A stretch of 64,000 nucleotides of DNA. It comes from Epibacterium ulvae. GTDB taxonomy: Bacteria; Pseudomonadota; Alphaproteobacteria; Rhodobacterales; Rhodobacteraceae. The stretch's first letter is position 1; each line of letters begins with the position of its first letter. Of the stretch, positions 53,784 to 62,759 are shown in pieces. The notes beneath the pieces were generated by a model that saw only the letters and a program-made list of their open reading frames with translations, was not told the DNA's origin and ran no database searches. The position numbers and the translations under genes were made by a program. The DNA lies in NCBI RefSeq assembly GCF_018678075.1, contig NZ_JAHHIR010000035.1:124001-188000 (forward strand), read 5' to 3'.

Positions 53784-54511
53784 TCGGTGCGGGTGATCTT
53801 CAGGCCCATTGGAGCCGGGTCTGGTTGCGCGCGCCGGGGGTTGAGGATGCAACCACCCGCGTTCACTGGATGCAATGCGGCCCGCTTTACGCTGACATTC
53901 GCATCCCATTGGACCGCCCCGCGCTCGACGGGGCCACAGCGCTTTGTGATCTTGCGCCCGCGCAGTTGGCATCTTTGATGGCGGCTGAAGGGTTTGCTGG
54001 AACCATTACCGTGGTCGACAGTATCTGCACCTGGGCGCGTGACATCAATTGGCATGGCACCCCCGATGGGTTGGATGCGGGCCTGATGTCGTTTGACGCG
54101 GCCGGCGATCTGATCGAGGACGGCGTCCATGCGGATTACGCGGAACTCTGGCGCAAAAAGCCCGCAGCAACAACCGTGGCCCATCGGGTGCAAGGTGGCG
54201 GGCAGCACGGGGTCGTGGTGTTTTCAAAAAGCCAGTTCTTACTGGCCCTGGGCACGCCCGACGCGCCAGCAAGTGCTCCGTTAATCACCGCATTGAAAGA
54301 AGGGCTGCAACCGGACGGGTTGCCCGGGCATTTCGCCTCGCATTACATTCTGGGGGATTGGGACGGTGCGGTCGGCACTGCGCGTCTGGCCACCAATCCG
54401 TTTCTAGAACGCAAACAGGTCCTGACTGCCGCCGCAGACCGGGCAGAGGGGTTTACCGCCGATTTAGTCGATTTCTTCGGCGCGCCGCAGCAGATCGCAT
54501 TGCAGATCTAA
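53780..54511 (+). CDS. Hri1-like protein of unknown function
   Basis: A 243-residue soluble protein. VWLRAPGVEDATTRVHWMQC, then GPLYADIRIPLDRPALDGAT and VDSICTWARDINWHG resemble a widespread bacterial family related to yeast Hri1, a small beta-barrel fold with two similar halves. No catalytic motif is known. The ATGA overlap with the cysteine hydrolase gene shows co-translation, which points to a related function. The homology call is from memory and is only moderately sure. Confidence 0.6.
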   Translation: MIGAGDLQAHWSRVWLRAPGVEDATTRVHWMQCGPLYADIRIPLDRPALDGATALCDLAPAQLASLMAAEGFAGTITVVDSICTWARDINWHGTPDGLDAGLMSFDAAGDLIEDGVHADYAELWRKKPAATTVAHRVQGGGQHGVVVFSKSQFLLALGTPDAPASAPLITALKEGLQPDGLPGHFASHYILGDWDGAVGTARLATNPFLERKQVLTAAADRAEGFTADLVDFFGAPQQIALQI

Positions 54512-55293
54512 GCCGAACCCCATTGGGCCAGATAGCTGTCGATGATGGTCAGCATCCGCGCGCGATCGAAGGCCGGATCATGGCCACCGTGCACCACATT
54601 GACCGGCAGATCACGCAGGCGCTTCAAGCTGGTGGTATACTCCGCAACACTCATACCCGGCCCGCTAAAAATCAGCGGACCGTCATAGATCGCATCGGCC
54701 CCAAACAGGGTCCCACTCTCTGCGTGCCACAGGCCCAATTGCCCCGGTGAATGCCCCGGCAGATGCAGCACTTCACCCTGCCAATCACCCAGGTCAATAA
54801 CGTCGCCATCATCCACCAACCCTGTCGCGGGCGCTGGTTGGATCGCATAGCTGTCAAGGTCGTAATTTGTCGTGGGGACCGCGTTGACCAGATACTCCCA
54901 CAGCGGCTCGTAGCCGGCATCCAGAAACAAATTGGCCAGCGCATCTGAGATATCCGCGCTCACCAGAGAATAGGGCGAGGGTTTGGCCAGCTCATCGGTT
55001 TCGCTGGGATGGACCAATCGCGTCTCAAACTCATGCGCGGCGCCGATGTGATCCACATGTGTGTGGCTCGACAGGCAGATCACCGGTTTGTCTGGGTCGT
55101 CGCGCAACCCGTCAACCATCGGGCGCAACGGCGCTATCCCCATGCCGGTGTCGATCAAAAGATCCGCGTCGCGCCCCAGAACAAGGTGCATATTGGCGGA
55201 AAAGATCGGGTGAACATGCGGCTCGGTGATCAGCCAAGTGCGATCATCAAGGCGTGCGGTGTGATACCATGAGGCTTCAACAGGGAGTGTCAT
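54508..55293 (-). CDS. MBL-fold metallohydrolase
   Basis: A 261-residue metallo-beta-lactamase-fold hydrolase. The zinc motif HxHxDH is SSHTHVDHIGAAHEFE (His77, His79, Asp81, His82), with VLHLPGHSPGQLGLWHAESG and NVVHGGHDPAFDRARM supplying later ligands. The family covers glyoxalase II, quorum-quenching lactonases and others. It converges on the Hri1-like gene and their ends overlap by four bases. The function relative to the ABC unit is unknown. Confidence 0.85.
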   Translation of the reverse strand: MTLPVEASWYHTARLDDRTWLITEPHVHPIFSANMHLVLGRDADLLIDTGMGIAPLRPMVDGLRDDPDKPVICLSSHTHVDHIGAAHEFETRLVHPSETDELAKPSPYSLVSADISDALANLFLDAGYEPLWEYLVNAVPTTNYDLDSYAIQPAPATGLVDDGDVIDLGDWQGEVLHLPGHSPGQLGLWHAESGTLFGADAIYDGPLIFSGPGMSVAEYTTSLKRLRDLPVNVVHGGHDPAFDRARMLTIIDSYLAQWGSA

Positions 55294-55390
55294 GGGCTGA
55301 GCCTAACACGCCAAAGTAACAGGAAAAGCGCAACGCCGCGTCGGCAGAACACATCCCTGTGGCTTGCATTAAATTCAGGCGCTTACAGCG

Positions 55391-55439
55391 TAAAAAATAG
55401 AAAGCCCCACACCTCAGGCAGACAGCCGAGGTATGAGGC
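55391..55439 (-). terminator. rho-independent terminator of the DEAD-box helicase gene
   Basis: On the minus strand GCCTCATACCTC pairs with GAGGTGTGGGGC over twelve pairs (two G-T), with a smaller inner stem, followed by TTTCTATTTTTTA. It ends 43 bases after the helicase stop. Confidence 0.85.
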
Positions 55440-55481
55440 CAGATCATTTACGGATGCTTGCACGATCTGTTTGTGCTGGGT

Positions 55482-57539
55482 TTACGCCTTGCGCGGTTTG
55501 CTGGTGGTCGGGCGTTTGACCTTGTTGCTGGGCGACAGCATGGCGCGGGCTTTGTTCTTCTTGCTGTTTGGCTTGCTCGCTGGGGGCGGAGGCCCTTTGC
55601 GGGTTGTTGGCTTCTTGGAGTGGGACTCGCCGCCACCGTTGAAATCGGACCCTTTGCGTTCAGAACGGCGCTCGGTTGGCTTGGCCGGTGTCGGCTTGGC
55701 CGCGCGGGGTTTTTCCGGCGCGTCGCTGTGTTTGCGTTCGGGGCGTTTGCCCTCAAAGCGCTTGCCATCCCCACGGGGTTTGTCGCCCCAAGGTTTGTCA
55801 CCACGGGGTTTATCGCCGCGCGGTTTGTCCCCGCGTGGTTTATCACCCCAAGGCTTATCGCCGCGTGGCCCGTCCGAGCGATCACGCCCGCCGCCACCGC
55901 GATGCCCATCAGGGCGCGGGCCGCGTTTGTTCATCGGGCGACCACCACCTGGACGGCCTTCGCCAAGGTCCGGTGCGTTGTCCAGCTTCTTTACGGCGGC
56001 ACCATCTTCGACGGTCATATCGTCGCCAATTGCCTCGACGAATTTTGCAACGCTGGTTTCTTTGATCTGCACAAAGCTTTCGTCCTGGCGCACACGGATG
56101 GCGCCGATGTCGTCTTTGGTCAGACCGCCGAATTTGCATAGCATTGGCAGCAGGCGACGTGGCTCGGCCTCGGCTGCACGTCCACCCGCGATCGAGAACC
56201 AGATGGTCGGGCCAAAGTCGTCCCGGCGTGCGGGCGCTTTGGTGTCCACATCGGCCAGCTCTTCCGGCGCAGAACGCACGGAACGGTACAGGCGCAGGTA
56301 GGCCGCTGCCAGTTGCTCGGCGCTAAACGCCTCGGCGAGGGAGGCCACCGGTGCGGCTTCGGCCTCTTCCACCGGGGTCTGCCAGGTTGGATCTGCCAGC
56401 ATACGCTCTGAGTCGCGCGAACGCACATCATCCGCTGACGGTGCTGTGGTCCATTCGGCCTTAACCTTGGCAAACTGCAGAATACGTTCCGCTTTTTTGC
56501 GGTTGCGGCGGGTGACGATCAGCGCGCTGACACCGTGACGGCCCGCACGGCCGGTCCGGCCAGAGCGGTGCAGCATGGTCTCGTGGCTCGACGGCAGCTC
56601 GGCGTGAACCACCAGATCCAGGTTCGGCAAGTCGATCCCGCGTGCCGCAACATCGGTGGCCACACAGACATGGGCGCGCCCATCGCGCATCGCCTGCAAC
56701 GCGTGCGAACGTTCGGCCTGGGACAATTCACCGGACAGGGCAACCACTTTGAAGCCACGGTTGGACAGGCGGGTTGTCAGACGGTTCACGGTGGCACGGG
56801 TGTTGGCAAAGACAATCGCGTTTGGCGCTTGGTGGAACAGCAGCGTGTTGATCACCGCGTTCTCGGTGTCATGCTCGGCCACGTTCATTGCTTTGTAGTC
56901 GATGTCGGCGTGTTGCGTGCTTTCGGATTTGGTAACAATCCGCTGCGCGTCTTTTTGATAGCTTTTGGCCAGTTCCGCAATCGAACGCGGCACGGTGGCC
57001 GAGAACAAAAGCGTCTGACGCTCTTCTGGGGTTTCGCCCAGAATGAATTCCAGATCTTCGCGGAAACCCAGATCCAGCATCTCATCCGCTTCGTCCAGAA
57101 CAACCGAACGCACCGCGCTCAGATCGATGGAGCCGCGCATGATGTGGTCGCGCAGACGGCCGGGGGTTGCCACAACAATATGGGTACCACGCGCCAGGGC
57201 ACGGCGTTCATCGCGCATGTCCATACCGCCGACACAGGACGCCAGATGCGCACCGGCCTTGGCATAAAGCCAGCCAAGTTCGCGTTTAACCTGCAGCGCC
57301 AATTCACGGGTCGGGGCAATCACCAGCGCCAATGGCGCACCGGCTGCGTCAAAGGCTTCGGCCTCTTGCAGCAGGTTGGGGGCAATGGCCAGACCAAAGC
57401 CGAGGGTTTTACCGGAACCGGTCTGTGCCGATACCAGCAGATCCAAACCATTGAGGTCGGGATCGCTTACTGCGGTTTGAACCGGGGTGAGTGTGGCATA
57501 GCCACGGTCATCAAGTGCGTCACGAAGAGCTTTTTTCAC
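55482..57539 (-). CDS. DEAD-box ATP-dependent RNA helicase with a GDKP-repeat tail
   Basis: A 685-residue RNA helicase like DeaD/CsdA. Core motifs: Q-motif region at the start (RDALDDRGYATLTPVQTAVS), SAQTGSGKTLGFGLA (motif I), VLDEADEMLDLGF (motif II), FSATVPRS (motif III), and HRSGRTGRAGRHG (motif VI). A DbpA-like RNA-binding part follows near residues 440-520. The last 140 residues are basic and low-complexity with the GDKP repeats and serine/lysine tails. It acts on structured RNA in cold growth and ribosome assembly. A terminator follows at 55391-55439. Confidence 0.92.
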   Translation of the reverse strand: MKKALRDALDDRGYATLTPVQTAVSDPDLNGLDLLVSAQTGSGKTLGFGLAIAPNLLQEAEAFDAAGAPLALVIAPTRELALQVKRELGWLYAKAGAHLASCVGGMDMRDERRALARGTHIVVATPGRLRDHIMRGSIDLSAVRSVVLDEADEMLDLGFREDLEFILGETPEERQTLLFSATVPRSIAELAKSYQKDAQRIVTKSESTQHADIDYKAMNVAEHDTENAVINTLLFHQAPNAIVFANTRATVNRLTTRLSNRGFKVVALSGELSQAERSHALQAMRDGRAHVCVATDVAARGIDLPNLDLVVHAELPSSHETMLHRSGRTGRAGRHGVSALIVTRRNRKKAERILQFAKVKAEWTTAPSADDVRSRDSERMLADPTWQTPVEEAEAAPVASLAEAFSAEQLAAAYLRLYRSVRSAPEELADVDTKAPARRDDFGPTIWFSIAGGRAAEAEPRRLLPMLCKFGGLTKDDIGAIRVRQDESFVQIKETSVAKFVEAIGDDMTVEDGAAVKKLDNAPDLGEGRPGGGRPMNKRGPRPDGHRGGGGRDRSDGPRGDKPWGDKPRGDKPRGDKPRGDKPWGDKPRGDGKRFEGKRPERKHSDAPEKPRAAKPTPAKPTERRSERKGSDFNGGGESHSKKPTTRKGPPPPASKPNSKKNKARAMLSPSNKVKRPTTSKPRKA
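55775..55876 (-). repeat. GDKP(R/W) tandem repeat in the helicase tail
   Basis: Minus-strand DNA carries a 15-base unit (about 6 to 7 copies) that encodes Gly-Asp-Lys-Pro-Arg or -Trp. It continues the disordered basic tail; repeats of this kind vary easily in number. Confidence 0.85.
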
Positions 57540-57793
57540 GAGGTTTTCTTTTCACTGGGGTTGCGCTTCCCAAATGAAATACCGACCCCCCTAAACAAAA
57601 TTGGGCCGCACCATGTTGGATCAAGCGATTGAAGGCGGCAGCGATATGGCATCGCGCTACCTTTGTACAGGTCTTGAAACCGCTCTTTTACTTTATTTTT
57701 TGCACGAGCCGGCAAGAATCCTCCGAAAACCCATCGTCAACACATCACAAATGGGTTTGGCATCGGCTGATCAGAGGTGTTGATCCATGTGGT
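57540..57793. other. gap between the helicase gene and the gene remains
   Basis: Contains the helicase leader (leftward, about 100 bases) and then about 150 bases without any recognised gene. No terminator was identified. Confidence 0.4.
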
Positions 57794-57920
57794 TTAGGTG
57801 CGGGTATAGTCCAAAATCGCCGCAATTCCGGCTTCGCGCCTATAGCCGAATTGGTTATAACCGCCAAAAGGCGCCATGTGCGAGATCGCGCGATAGGTGT
57901 TCACCCATTGCGAACTCACA
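57794..57920 (-). pseudogene. 3' remnant of an aldehyde dehydrogenase gene
   Basis: Read leftward, the frame gives SSQWVNTYRAISHMAPFGGY, then NQFGYRREAGIAAILDYTRT and a stop (57794-57796). This is the typical C-terminus of an aldehyde dehydrogenase, where W-V-N-x-Y and the F-G-G-Y-x-Q-S-G-x-G pattern are conserved. Everything upstream of this segment is missing. It was reduced when the neighbouring IS element arrived. Confidence 0.75.
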
Positions 57921-57930
57921 CCACCTGTCG

Positions 57931-57944
57931 TCCTCGTGAGGACA
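57931..57944. repeat. short inverted repeat near the IS end
   Basis: GTCCTC and GAGGAC around GT, between the transposase stop and the aldehyde dehydrogenase remnant. IS110 elements lack long terminal repeats; this could be a subterminal element or chance. Confidence 0.25.
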
Positions 57945-57984
57945 TCATTCTGCCGGGGCAGACCTCAGGATCAGAATCTGTTTT

Positions 57985-58870
57985 TCAAGCCGGCTCTGCG
58001 GCGCTGTTGCTAACGCAGAAGTCGATGCCATCGATCCACATGCAGTGGAGAATGACGGCAATACGGCTGGCGAGTGCCAACGTTGCGCGTCACACCCCGC
58101 GCCGCTGTGCAACCCGCATCGCCCAGGTCTTAAACAAAGACCATTTCTTGGAATGGGTGAGCGTCGATTGGGCCGCGTCATAGAGCATGGAGCGCAGCAG
58201 GGCATCACCGCATTTGGAGATACCGCCGTCATACTCGATCTCGCTGGCCTGGTACCGCTTGGGCCTCAGACCGGCATGTGCACCAACATCTCGCGAATGA
58301 ACAAAGCGGTGCGGTTGGTCGACCGATGCGCGGTGAGTGAGCGCGACGACCGGGCCAACTCCGGGCATTGTCATGAACCGTCTGCAGACCGGATCATCAC
58401 GCACCACATAGAGCAACACTTTGTGGAGCGCATCCAGTTGCTGACGCATCACCGCCCGGTCTGTCAGTAACGGCTCGACAATCACCGCAAATCTGGCAAA
58501 ATCCTCAACCAAATTCGCGGATCGGCGCTTCGTAGATCCGCGCGCTCACAACACCGACCTTCAGGCCGAAGGTGCGCAGTGTGCCACGCATGCCGCTCTC
58601 GATGTCGAGCACTTTGCGCTGGAGCAGCTTGCGGCTGGTCAGCAGCATGCGTTGTTCCTGAGCCATCAGCGTCTTGACATGCACCGTTTTGAACAAGCCC
58701 GCACGCATCATCTGGGCGATCCCGCGGGCGTCATTGCGATCGCTATTGTTGATCCGCTACGCCTTAAGCAGGGCCTTCATGTACCGAGTCTCGACGCATA
58801 TCACAGGCAGGTCCGTCTCGGTCAGCCCGTCACCAGCCATTGCGACAATGGCCCCGTCGCGATACACCGT
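57985..58870 (-). pseudogene. broken IS110-family transposase
   Basis: Fragments of one transposase in two frames. The N-terminal part reads DGAIVAMAGDG and LPVICVETRYMKALLKA before an in-frame TAG (58757-58759), then RINNSDRNDARGIAQMMR and FGLKVGVVSARIYEAPIREF. A frameshift near 58505-58512 leads to the second part: DPVCRRFMTMPGVGPVVALT, DVGAHAGLRPKRYQASEIEY and GGISKCGDALLRSMLYDAAQ. Another stop (58090-58092) interrupts it before LALASRIAVILHCMWIDGI and the final stop at 57985-57987. These are the DEDD and Serine-box regions of IS110-type transposases. The element is inactive. Confidence 0.85.
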
Positions 58871-58879
58871 CTTTCAGGC

Positions 58880-59345
58880 CACGATCTGGTCCAATGAATT
58901 TGCAGCCCCGCGCGCCGCTGTGGAACTGCGCTTTGGCTCGCACAACCAAGTGGGGGCCGGGGCGGAGATGCTGGCGATGGATCTGTTGCCCGTAAAGTCC
59001 GCTGCGCTGACAGCCCCGTTAGAGGACCTGCCCTTGGTCGAAACCATCGGCACCTCAGTAGGGTGGAAGGACAGGCAGGCGCAGACAGGTCGTTCCCTCA
59101 AGGCACCCAGCGTCATGGTGGATTCCTACGGCTCGGCGCTGAAACTGGCGATGAGCGGACGCGGCATGGCGCTGGTGAACCAAAACATCGCCCGCGACGC
59201 CTTGGCCAGGCACAAGATCATCTCTGCCGCGCCCCAGATGATCATCGGGCAGGAGGGGTATTTCCTGCTGCACCGAAGCGAAACCGCACTGGCGGGGGCC
59301 TTTGTTGCCTGGCTGCGGAGCTTGGTGGGCGCGGGCGTGACGTAA
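58880..59345 (+). pseudogene. C-terminal remnant of a LysR-family regulator
   Basis: The frame gives AAVELRFGSHNQVGAGAEML, then PLEDLPLVETIGTSVGWKD, SVMVDSYGSALKLAMSGRGM and ALVNQNIARDALARHKI, ending at the TAA at 59343-59345. This is the second half of a LysR effector-binding domain. The helix-turn-helix and the first part are missing, cut at the IS end. The upstream part of the open frame is only the IS sequence read in another frame. Confidence 0.8.
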
Positions 59346-59837
59346 GATATGGGTTGTTTTGAATTTGTGAAAACTAAGGTCTTTGGGGAAGGCTGAATTT
59401 TTATCAGGATGAGATTAGTCGATAAATTGAAATATTAAATATAATATGTCTTTTAATTTCAAGTTTTGCGATATGTTTCACACTCGGAATTTTGAAATTT
59501 AATTATCAAAGCTCGCATTTCTGTGAGGGGGGCAGATGTGCAGGAGTGTCTATCGAAAACCCATTCGGGTGTTTTTACATGCAGTATCAGTGATATGATG
59601 GACTTGATTCGCTTTTGAAAAGATGATTCAGAAACGCATATTTAAATCAGGCAGATAAAATGAGGTGAACTCATGCTTCGCCTGATCTTTCTTCAATCAT
59701 AATGATTTTAAAATCAAAGCGGTCAGTTTTTCGACACCGTTTTCTAGGATTTTACCCTGTATTAACGACTGGCGGATAGAAAATGTAACCAGAAATTTCC
59801 GTCGTTACATTAACAAATACCACTCGGAGTAGTGTCG
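59346..59837. other. A/T-rich intergenic region of about 490 bases
   Basis: Clearly richer in A and T than its neighbours. It holds an inverted repeat, AATTTCAA (59455-59462) and TTGAAATT (59492-59499), and an imperfect AGGTGAA/TTCGCCT pair near 59663-59683. A tiny frame at 59673-59702 (MLRLIFLQS) has GAGGTGAACTC in front; I would not call it a gene. It probably carries the promoter for the repeat protein and chemoreceptor pair, but no consensus was identified. Confidence 0.45.
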
Positions 59838-60740
59838 ATGCGCACGTATACTGCAGTCTTCGCAGCCGCATGTTTTGCCCTCGCGGGAGGTCTTCACGCC
59901 CAAGAAGCCACGCCCAGTCACGTCTTTCAGGTCACCGAACATATTGTTCAGGAGTTAAAAGCGCTCAATGCGGAAAACTTCTCCACCGCGCGAACGATCA
60001 CCGCTCCGGAGGACCCAACCAAACCGCGCCATGTTCTGTTTCTGGTGCGCGACCAATGGCGCAAAGTACAGTTGCTGCGGTTTATCAACGGTCTGAAAAG
60101 CCACAGCCTGCCACCAGAAAATATCCACGCGATCACCCCTGCCGAAGTGAAGGCCCAGGTAGAAAAACTGTTGGTGGAGGTTCAAGAACTGCGCTCGGCC
60201 TATGGTCTGGGCGCGAGTGAGATCACCGCAGAATTGCCCAGCGGCAAAACACCGACCGATGTCTATGGAAACTTGCTGCAAATCTCGGCTGAGCTGGACG
60301 CGCTTGGGGTGCCGTCGACGGTGCCCAATGACGTGTACCGGCTCGCCGCATCGGTCGTTGAAAACCTCGAAGGTCTGGCGCAACGCGAAAACATTGCACT
60401 GACCCGCGCGGAATTGCCCAAATCCAAGGGCCGCACGCCGACGGATGCCTATGCCGCGGCGCTAGATCTGATCGCCGCCATTCAAAACCTCGCATCGACC
60501 AAGGAAGCCTTTGCGATCCAAGGTGGCATCACAGTGCCCACCGCAGCGGCGGGGTCGAAATCCCCATCGGATGTGATCGTGGTTTTGTCGCGCGCGCAGG
60601 CCGATGTCATGGCGCTGTTGAACGCTGCCAAATCGCAAGGCCAATTGACAACCGCAGAATATGAGGGCGGAAAAACGCCGTCAGATGTCTATGACGCCGT
60701 GATGTACGCGCGTCTTCTTGTCGAAGCCCTGACGTCTTAA
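59838..60740 (+). CDS. periplasmic protein with eight proline-DVY repeats
   Basis: A 300-residue protein of no family I recognise. A signal peptide (YTAVFAAACFALAGGLHA) points to the periplasm. The mature part is a tandem array: the motif x-P-[ST]-[DE]-V-Y appears at prolines 26, 63, 101, 139, 163, 201, 243 and 281, for example TPTDVYGNLLQISAELDAL and TPSDVYDAVMYARLLVEAL. Spacings are 37, 38, 38, 24, 38, 42 and 38. Each motif is followed by an amphipathic helix, so a helical repeat rod or sheet is likely. ATG at 59838 is preceded by GGAG; a GTG at 59832 is too close to it. The chemoreceptor gene follows after 35 bases. A ligand-binding or scaffold role for that receptor is inference. Confidence 0.85.
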   Translation: MRTYTAVFAAACFALAGGLHAQEATPSHVFQVTEHIVQELKALNAENFSTARTITAPEDPTKPRHVLFLVRDQWRKVQLLRFINGLKSHSLPPENIHAITPAEVKAQVEKLLVEVQELRSAYGLGASEITAELPSGKTPTDVYGNLLQISAELDALGVPSTVPNDVYRLAASVVENLEGLAQRENIALTRAELPKSKGRTPTDAYAAALDLIAAIQNLASTKEAFAIQGGITVPTAAAGSKSPSDVIVVLSRAQADVMALLNAAKSQGQLTTAEYEGGKTPSDVYDAVMYARLLVEALTS

Positions 60741-60775
60741 CCCCCTTGAGCCACGCAGAAAAAGGAGAGGGTCCA

Positions 60776-62692
60776 ATGGCCAATCCAGCCACCCGCCCGC
60801 CGCGCAAATGGTACCAGCTTCGTCTGGCCGGTCGTATCCTGATCTGGGTGATCGGGCCGATGGTATTGTTGATTGGGATCAACCTGTTTTTTGTTCAACA
60901 GGCTGGGGAACAGTCCCGTGACCTTATGGGTCATCAACAGTCTATCGTGGCTTCGGACCAGCGCTTGATGCGTGCTGTTGGCTCGATGACGACCTCGCTG
61001 TTGGACGTCAACCGGGCGCTGCGCCAAATGGAGAATGCCCGCCGTGAGGGGCTGGCGGCGCAAAACATGGACACCAAGGGAGAGATCGCGCGCCGGACAG
61101 GCTTTCAAAATGCCGCGCGGCGCTATTTGAAATCCATCCTGGGCTTTTCTACCGTGCTCGAACTCACCGATCTGCCCCAAGCGGAATATGCGCAATATGT
61201 AACGTATCTGACCCGCGCTGCCGGGCAGATCGACCGGATGGTATCGATGCAGACAGTGGCCAACAGCCGCACATTGCGATTGGCCCAAGCCGGTGAAATT
61301 GAGGAAGCGCGCAACAATTTCCAATTCGAAGAACGGATGCGCAGCAAGGCGATCCAGCAGACTTTGGATGAGGTCAGCGTCAAATTTACCGAGCTGCTGT
61401 ACTTGATCAGTATCCTGCAGGTGGATGCCAATGAAGTTCGGATGGCCGAGGAAAGTGACACGCAAGCGCGCATTCAGCAGATCTCGTACATGGTGCTCAG
61501 CGCGATTGCCGCCGTTGGCATGCTGGCGGCGTTGTTGTCAGTCAGTCGCACGATCATTCGTCCGATCCGCCGCATTCCGCAAATCATTCTGAACGCAGGG
61601 AAAAACAGTGCGGACAGTGCAAACACCACCGATGCAGCCCGCCATGACGAGATCGGCGATATCTTGGGCGCTGTGCAAAGTTTCGGCCAGGAGATCAAAA
61701 CCGCACAGGAGGCACAGCAGCGCGAAACAGAGGAGCAGCTGGCCAAACAATCCCGTGCGGTTGATGCGATCAGTGACGGGTTGAACCGACTGGCCAATGG
61801 CGATTTGACCGCGCGGATCCATCAGGACCTGCCCGAGGGCTACACCGAGCTGCGCACAAATTTCAACCGAACCCTGGAAACCCTCAGCGAAACCATCGCG
61901 CATATCTCAACCACCTCCCTGTCAATCAAGGGCAGCGCGGGAGAGATCAGTCAGGGCTCGCAGGATCTGTCGGAACGCACCGAAAGCCAGGCGGCCACCT
62001 TGGAAGAAACCGCAGCCGCGTTGGACCAAATGACCTCCAGCGTGCGACTGGCCGCCGACAATGCCCGCAGTGTTGAGGCCACGATGAACGAGGCCCGCAG
62101 CGCCGCAGAGACCAATCGCGCAGTGGTCGACGATGCCGTGGCTGCGATGACCGAGATCAAGAAAAGCTCCTCGCATATCTCACAAATCATCACCGTGATT
62201 GACGATATTTCCTTCCAGACAAATCTCTTGGCGCTTAATGCGGGTGTCGAGGCGGCGAGGGCCGGTGAAGCAGGACGTGGCTTTGCGGTCGTGGCCTCGG
62301 AAGTGCGGGCCTTGGCGCAACGTTCCTCGGATGCGGCGATGGAGATCAAAACGCTGATCTCCAACAGCGGCCAACAGGTGGAAAATGGCGTGCAACTGGT
62401 TGATCAGGCGGGCGAAGCTTTGCAAAGCATCGTTGCCCAGGTCACCGATGTCTCTCGTCTGGTCAGTGGCATCGCCGAAGGCGCGGCAGAGCAATCGATT
62501 GGCCTGAACGAGATCAACACCGGCATGACCCAGATCGACCAGGTCACCCAGCAAAACGCCACTTTGGTCGAGGAAACAACCACCACCAGCCAAACATTGA
62601 ACGCGGACGCCATGCAATTGGCAGAGCTTGTGGCCCATTTCCAAGTCGATGCCGAGAGCCCGTCAGCGCGTCCATCCTTTGCGGCGCGTTGA
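60776..62692 (+). CDS. methyl-accepting chemotaxis receptor
   Basis: A 638-residue chemoreceptor. Membrane helix 1 is near residues 18-40 (ILIWVIGPMVLLIGINLFFV), the periplasmic helical sensor runs from about 40 to 235, and helix 2 is near 240-262 (ISYMVLSAIAAVGMLAALLS). HAMP-like segments lie at about 262-385 (including LNRLANGDLTARIHQDLPEG). The signalling hairpin contains VIDDISFQTNLLALNAGVEA and GEAGRGFAVVASEVRALAQR. Start ATG after AAGGAGAGGG. No che genes are near. Its sensor may act with the upstream repeat protein, since the two genes are 35 bases apart. Confidence 0.93.
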   Translation: MANPATRPPRKWYQLRLAGRILIWVIGPMVLLIGINLFFVQQAGEQSRDLMGHQQSIVASDQRLMRAVGSMTTSLLDVNRALRQMENARREGLAAQNMDTKGEIARRTGFQNAARRYLKSILGFSTVLELTDLPQAEYAQYVTYLTRAAGQIDRMVSMQTVANSRTLRLAQAGEIEEARNNFQFEERMRSKAIQQTLDEVSVKFTELLYLISILQVDANEVRMAEESDTQARIQQISYMVLSAIAAVGMLAALLSVSRTIIRPIRRIPQIILNAGKNSADSANTTDAARHDEIGDILGAVQSFGQEIKTAQEAQQRETEEQLAKQSRAVDAISDGLNRLANGDLTARIHQDLPEGYTELRTNFNRTLETLSETIAHISTTSLSIKGSAGEISQGSQDLSERTESQAATLEETAAALDQMTSSVRLAADNARSVEATMNEARSAAETNRAVVDDAVAAMTEIKKSSSHISQIITVIDDISFQTNLLALNAGVEAARAGEAGRGFAVVASEVRALAQRSSDAAMEIKTLISNSGQQVENGVQLVDQAGEALQSIVAQVTDVSRLVSGIAEGAAEQSIGLNEINTGMTQIDQVTQQNATLVEETTTTSQTLNADAMQLAELVAHFQVDAESPSARPSFAAR

Positions 62693-62728
62693 TGCGCAGA
62701 GTTTACGGAACATTTTCGAAAACCCAAA

Positions 62729-62759
62729 AAAGAACCGGTGTCTTTGCACCCGGTTCTTT
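62729..62759 (+). terminator. terminator after the chemoreceptor gene
   Basis: AAAGAACCGGTG pairs with CACCCGGTTCTTT with one bulge around a short TCTTTG loop, followed by TTTC. It lies 36 bases after the receptor stop. Confidence 0.8.

Noticed and set aside
57945-58232. Leftward 95-residue frame over the transposase remnant
   Set aside because: It is another frame of the broken IS110 transposase; the transposase-like sequence is in the neighbouring frame.
59673-59702. Nine-codon frame with a ribosome-binding-like sequence
   Set aside because: Too short to support; no terminator-antiterminator structure after it that would make it a leader peptide.
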